A stretch of 64,000 nucleotides of DNA, taken from positions 1 to 64,000 of the forward strand of contig NZ_QFRK01000012.1 in assembly GCF_003143855.1 (NCBI RefSeq), given 5' to 3'. Of this stretch, positions 61,851 through 64,000 are shown piece after piece. The stretch is from Streptomyces sp. NWU339. Its GTDB lineage: Bacteria; Actinomycetota; Actinomycetes; Streptomycetales; Streptomycetaceae. The notes under the pieces are model-generated. The model worked only from the letters and a program-made list of their open reading frames with translations. It was not told where the DNA came from and did no database searches. Within the stretch, counting starts at the first letter, position 1; each line of letters begins with the position of its first letter. A program made the position numbers and the translations under genes.

Positions 61851-63242
61851 TCACGGCCGCTGCGGTGGCACCCGGTCCAGGAGCAGTACCGCCACGTCGT
61901 CCGTCAGCTCCCCGCCGTTGAGGTCGCGGACCTCGTTGACGGCCGCCCGCAGCAGTTCCTCGCCCCGCAGTCCGTCCGTGAACTGGCGGTGGACCATGCC
62001 GACCATGCCGTCCTGGCCGAGCCGTTCCCCGCTGTCGCCGACCCGGCCCTCGATCAGGCCGTCCGTGTAGAGCATCAGGCTCCACTCCGTGCCCAGTTCC
62101 ACCTCCGTACGCGGCCAGCGGGCACCGGGCAGCAGCCCGAGCGCCGGGCCGTTGTTGTCGTACGGCAGCAGCCGCGCCGGTCGGCCCGGCCGGGCGAGGA
62201 GCGGTGAGGGGTGGCCGGCCAGGCACAGGCCCGCCCGGCGGCCGTCGGGGGAGATGTCCACCGCGCAGAGGGTCGCGAAGATCTCGTCGTCCGCGCGCTC
62301 GTGCTCCAGCACCTGCTGCAGCGTGCCCAGCAGCTCGTCCCCGCACAGGCCCGCCAGGGTCAGCGCGCGCCAGGCGATGCGCAGCTCCACGCCGAGGGCG
62401 GCCTCGTCCGGGCCGTGGCCGCAGACGTCGCCGATCATGGCGTGCACGGTGCCGTCCGGGGTGCGGACGACGTCGTAGAAGTCACCGCCGAGCAGGGCGC
62501 GCGAACGGCCCGGACGGTAGCGGGCGGCGAAGTGGAGCGGGGAGCCGTCCAGGAGCGGGGTCGGCAGCAGGCCGCGTTCCAGGCGGGCGTTCTCCTGGGC
62601 GCGCAGCCTGCCCTCGGCGAGCCGCCGCTCGGCGGAGTCGGAACGCTTCCGCTCCACCGCGTACCGGATCGCCCTGCTCAGCAGCCGACCGTCCAGCTCG
62701 TCGCGGAAGAGGTAGTCCTGGGCGCCCACGCGCACCGCCTCCGCGCCGCGCTCGGCGTCGCCCGACGCGGTCAGCGCGAGGACGGCGTGCCGGGGTGCGA
62801 GCTCCAGCACGTGCTTGAGCACGGCGAGCTCGTCGTCACCGGCGCCGCCGACCCCGTTGCCGCCGCCGTTGCCCGCCCGGCTGCCGGGTGCGGGCAGCGC
62901 GAGGTCCAGCAGGATGCAGTGGACGTCGTCGGTCAGCAGCCGCTCGGCCTCGGTGAGGTTGCGGGCGGTGCGCACACGGATCGGCTTGCCGGTCCGGTCG
63001 AGCAGGTCCGGCACGATCGGCGAGCCCGCCGGGTCGTCCTCGATCAGCAGCAGTGTGAGGTTGGTGGGGGCGGGCGAGGTCGCCTCGTTCCTGGTGTCGT
63101 CCTCGGTGTGCTCCGCCGTGCGCGGGGCCGTCGCTCCGGCCTCCGAGGCGTCCTCGGCGGGGCCACCGTTCGGTGATGCGGCGTGCGCCTGACCGCTTTC
63201 CGCGGCCGGGAGCGTTCTCTGCCGCGGTACGGGTGCGGGCAT
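61851..63242 (-). CDS. Receiver domain-SpoIIE (PP2C-type) phosphatase
   Basis: 463 residues. An N-terminal disordered region of about 60, a receiver domain (LLIEDDPAGSPIVPDLL, phospho-Asp in CILLDLALP), a helical linker, then a SpoIIE/RsbU phosphatase with GGDFYDVVRTPDGTVHAMIG, DVCGHGPDEAALG, LCLAGHPSPLL and LTDDVAVLLL. The receiver's invariant Lys is Arg (AQDYLFRDE) and a Gly/Asn-rich loop is inserted after the phospho-Asp. Likely part of a partner-switching sigma control. ATG 63242 is supported by GGAAGGA. An upstream open extension is ignored. Confidence 0.88.
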   Translation of the reverse strand: MPAPVPRQRTLPAAESGQAHAASPNGGPAEDASEAGATAPRTAEHTEDDTRNEATSPAPTNLTLLLIEDDPAGSPIVPDLLDRTGKPIRVRTARNLTEAERLLTDDVHCILLDLALPAPGSRAGNGGGNGVGGAGDDELAVLKHVLELAPRHAVLALTASGDAERGAEAVRVGAQDYLFRDELDGRLLSRAIRYAVERKRSDSAERRLAEGRLRAQENARLERGLLPTPLLDGSPLHFAARYRPGRSRALLGGDFYDVVRTPDGTVHAMIGDVCGHGPDEAALGVELRIAWRALTLAGLCGDELLGTLQQVLEHERADDEIFATLCAVDISPDGRRAGLCLAGHPSPLLARPGRPARLLPYDNNGPALGLLPGARWPRTEVELGTEWSLMLYTDGLIEGRVGDSGERLGQDGMVGMVHRQFTDGLRGEELLRAAVNEVRDLNGGELTDDVAVLLLDRVPPQRP

Positions 63243-63546
63243 TGTTCCGGGTTCCTTCCCTCCCCCCGAGGGCGTGGTGGGGGCGCGGGATCTCGGCCCG
63301 TGCACCCCGTGCTCTCCACTTCGGACGAGCAGGGGCGCCCCTTCCAGCGGGGACGATAGCGGGTGTCGGCGCCGCAGCGGAATGGCGTGGAGCACGCCGC
63401 TCGGCCATCAGCCGGTGTCATATGCCGCGTTATGGGCAACAGTTGGACACGTCGGCGATGCGGCCGGGATGACGAACGTCACGCCCGCGGGGGTGTGGTC
63501 GCGTCATCGGAGTGGACCGGGTCACATGGCGCAGGTCACGGGTCGC

Positions 63547-64000
63547 TCAGTTCGCGTCCGTTTTCTCGCCGCTGTCGCCCTTCTTAGTGCTCTTGTCGGC
63601 CTTGTGAGCTTCATCAGCCTTGTCGCCATTGCTGGTTTCATCGGCATTCGGGTCCGGGCGGACCACCCCGAGGATCGGCATCGAACCGGCTCCCGCGATC
63701 GTGATCGCCCGTCCCGGACGCGGGGCGTGGACGATGGCTCCGTCTCCGACGTACATGCCGACGTGGCTGGCGTCGTCGAAGTAGATGACGAGGTCGCCGG
63801 GCCGCATCTCCGCGACGGCGACGCGCGTCAGCTGCTTCCACTGTTCCTGCGAGGTGCGCGGGATGCCCTGCCCGCCCGCTCTCCACGCCTGTGAGGTCAG
63901 ACCCGAGCAGTCGTACGTCTTCGGGCCCTCGGCGCCCCACTCGTACGGCTTGCCGATCTGCGCGGTGGCGTACGCGACGGCCTTCCTGCCCTGCTCGGTC
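63547..64000 (-). CDS. NlpC/P60 cell-wall peptidase, partial
   Basis: C-terminal 150 residues only, the start lies beyond the window. Catalytic Cys in TYDCSGLTSQAW, His in DASHVGMYVGDG and third residue in IVHAPRPG. The tail is a highly charged Lys/Asp/Glu-rich stretch (KADEAHKADKSTKKGDSGEK). A secreted gamma-D-glutamyl-type endopeptidase is likely. The gap 63243-63546 holds no gene. Confidence 0.9.
   Translation of the reverse strand, partial: TEQGRKAVAYATAQIGKPYEWGAEGPKTYDCSGLTSQAWRAGGQGIPRTSQEQWKQLTRVAVAEMRPGDLVIYFDDASHVGMYVGDGAIVHAPRPGRAITIAGAGSMPILGVVRPDPNADETSNGDKADEAHKADKSTKKGDSGEKTDAN

Overview
The window is high-GC, almost fully coding DNA from a Streptomyces chromosome. Genus markers include mycothiol synthase (MshD), a Nur-type Fur regulator, GlnR, DevA-like GntR regulators, the c-di-GMP-dependent anti-sigma factor RsiG, DUF397/XRE pairs and many GTG or leaderless starts. 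From memory, gene order follows the S. coelicolor region around SCO4127-SCO4191 up to about 50.8 kb; this was not checked by alignment.

Layout. 0-0.25 kb: end of an rRNA operon (23S-5S spacer, 5S rRNA, terminator). 0.3-11.2 kb: a GNAT acetyltransferase, a leftward six-gene cluster resembling an actinobacterial type IV secretion machine but without relaxase or integrase, an XRE/DUF397/HATPase trio, and a VirB1-like cell-wall hydrolase. 11.4-14.0 kb: PAP2 phosphatase, lipoprotein, small protein, and CsoR with its operator. 14.2-24.4 kb: phosphate block (DUF47 accessory protein and Pit permease; pstSCAB behind a PHO box; ppk-CHAD-Nudix operon). 25.1-28.2 kb: mshD and a secreted 5'-nucleotidase. 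28.2-30.5 kb: a small accessory patch (Uma2 nuclease, DUF1737, a toxin-antitoxin-like pair, a decayed Imm49 gene). 30.7-36.4 kb: two-component system, membrane-anchored serine protease, LacI regulator and GlnR. 36.7-45.2 kb: hydrolase, MoaD-like protein, membrane proteins, a sulfurtransferase/DUF1416 operon behind a cysteine-rich leader peptide, nitrobindin-like protein, nur-ygfZ and dtd. 45.4-47.5 kb: rsiG and an Eis-like acetyltransferase. 47.8-55.8 kb: the devE/devA/devB region followed by a related accessory locus. 55.9-64 kb: VWA protein, FAD monooxygenase, MerR-PP2C fusion, XRE regulator with a long palindromic operator, HBHA-like protein, DUF2516 protein, receiver-SpoIIE phosphatase and the end of an NlpC/P60 gene.

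Most interesting region. Between 47.8 and 55.4 kb four proteins share one C-terminal domain of about 200 residues that looks like a degenerate phospholipase-D fold (PxK where active enzymes have HxK). Three fuse it to a GntR winged helix (DevE, DevA and an unnamed paralogue). One fuses it to two membrane helices. Two of the regulators are divergent from paralogous 60-62 residue membrane proteins. The unnamed regulator is followed by a protein with two complete aminoglycoside-phosphotransferase-like kinase domains and then the membrane-anchored version of the sensor domain. This looks like a coherent and possibly undescribed sensing module built on the Dev family.
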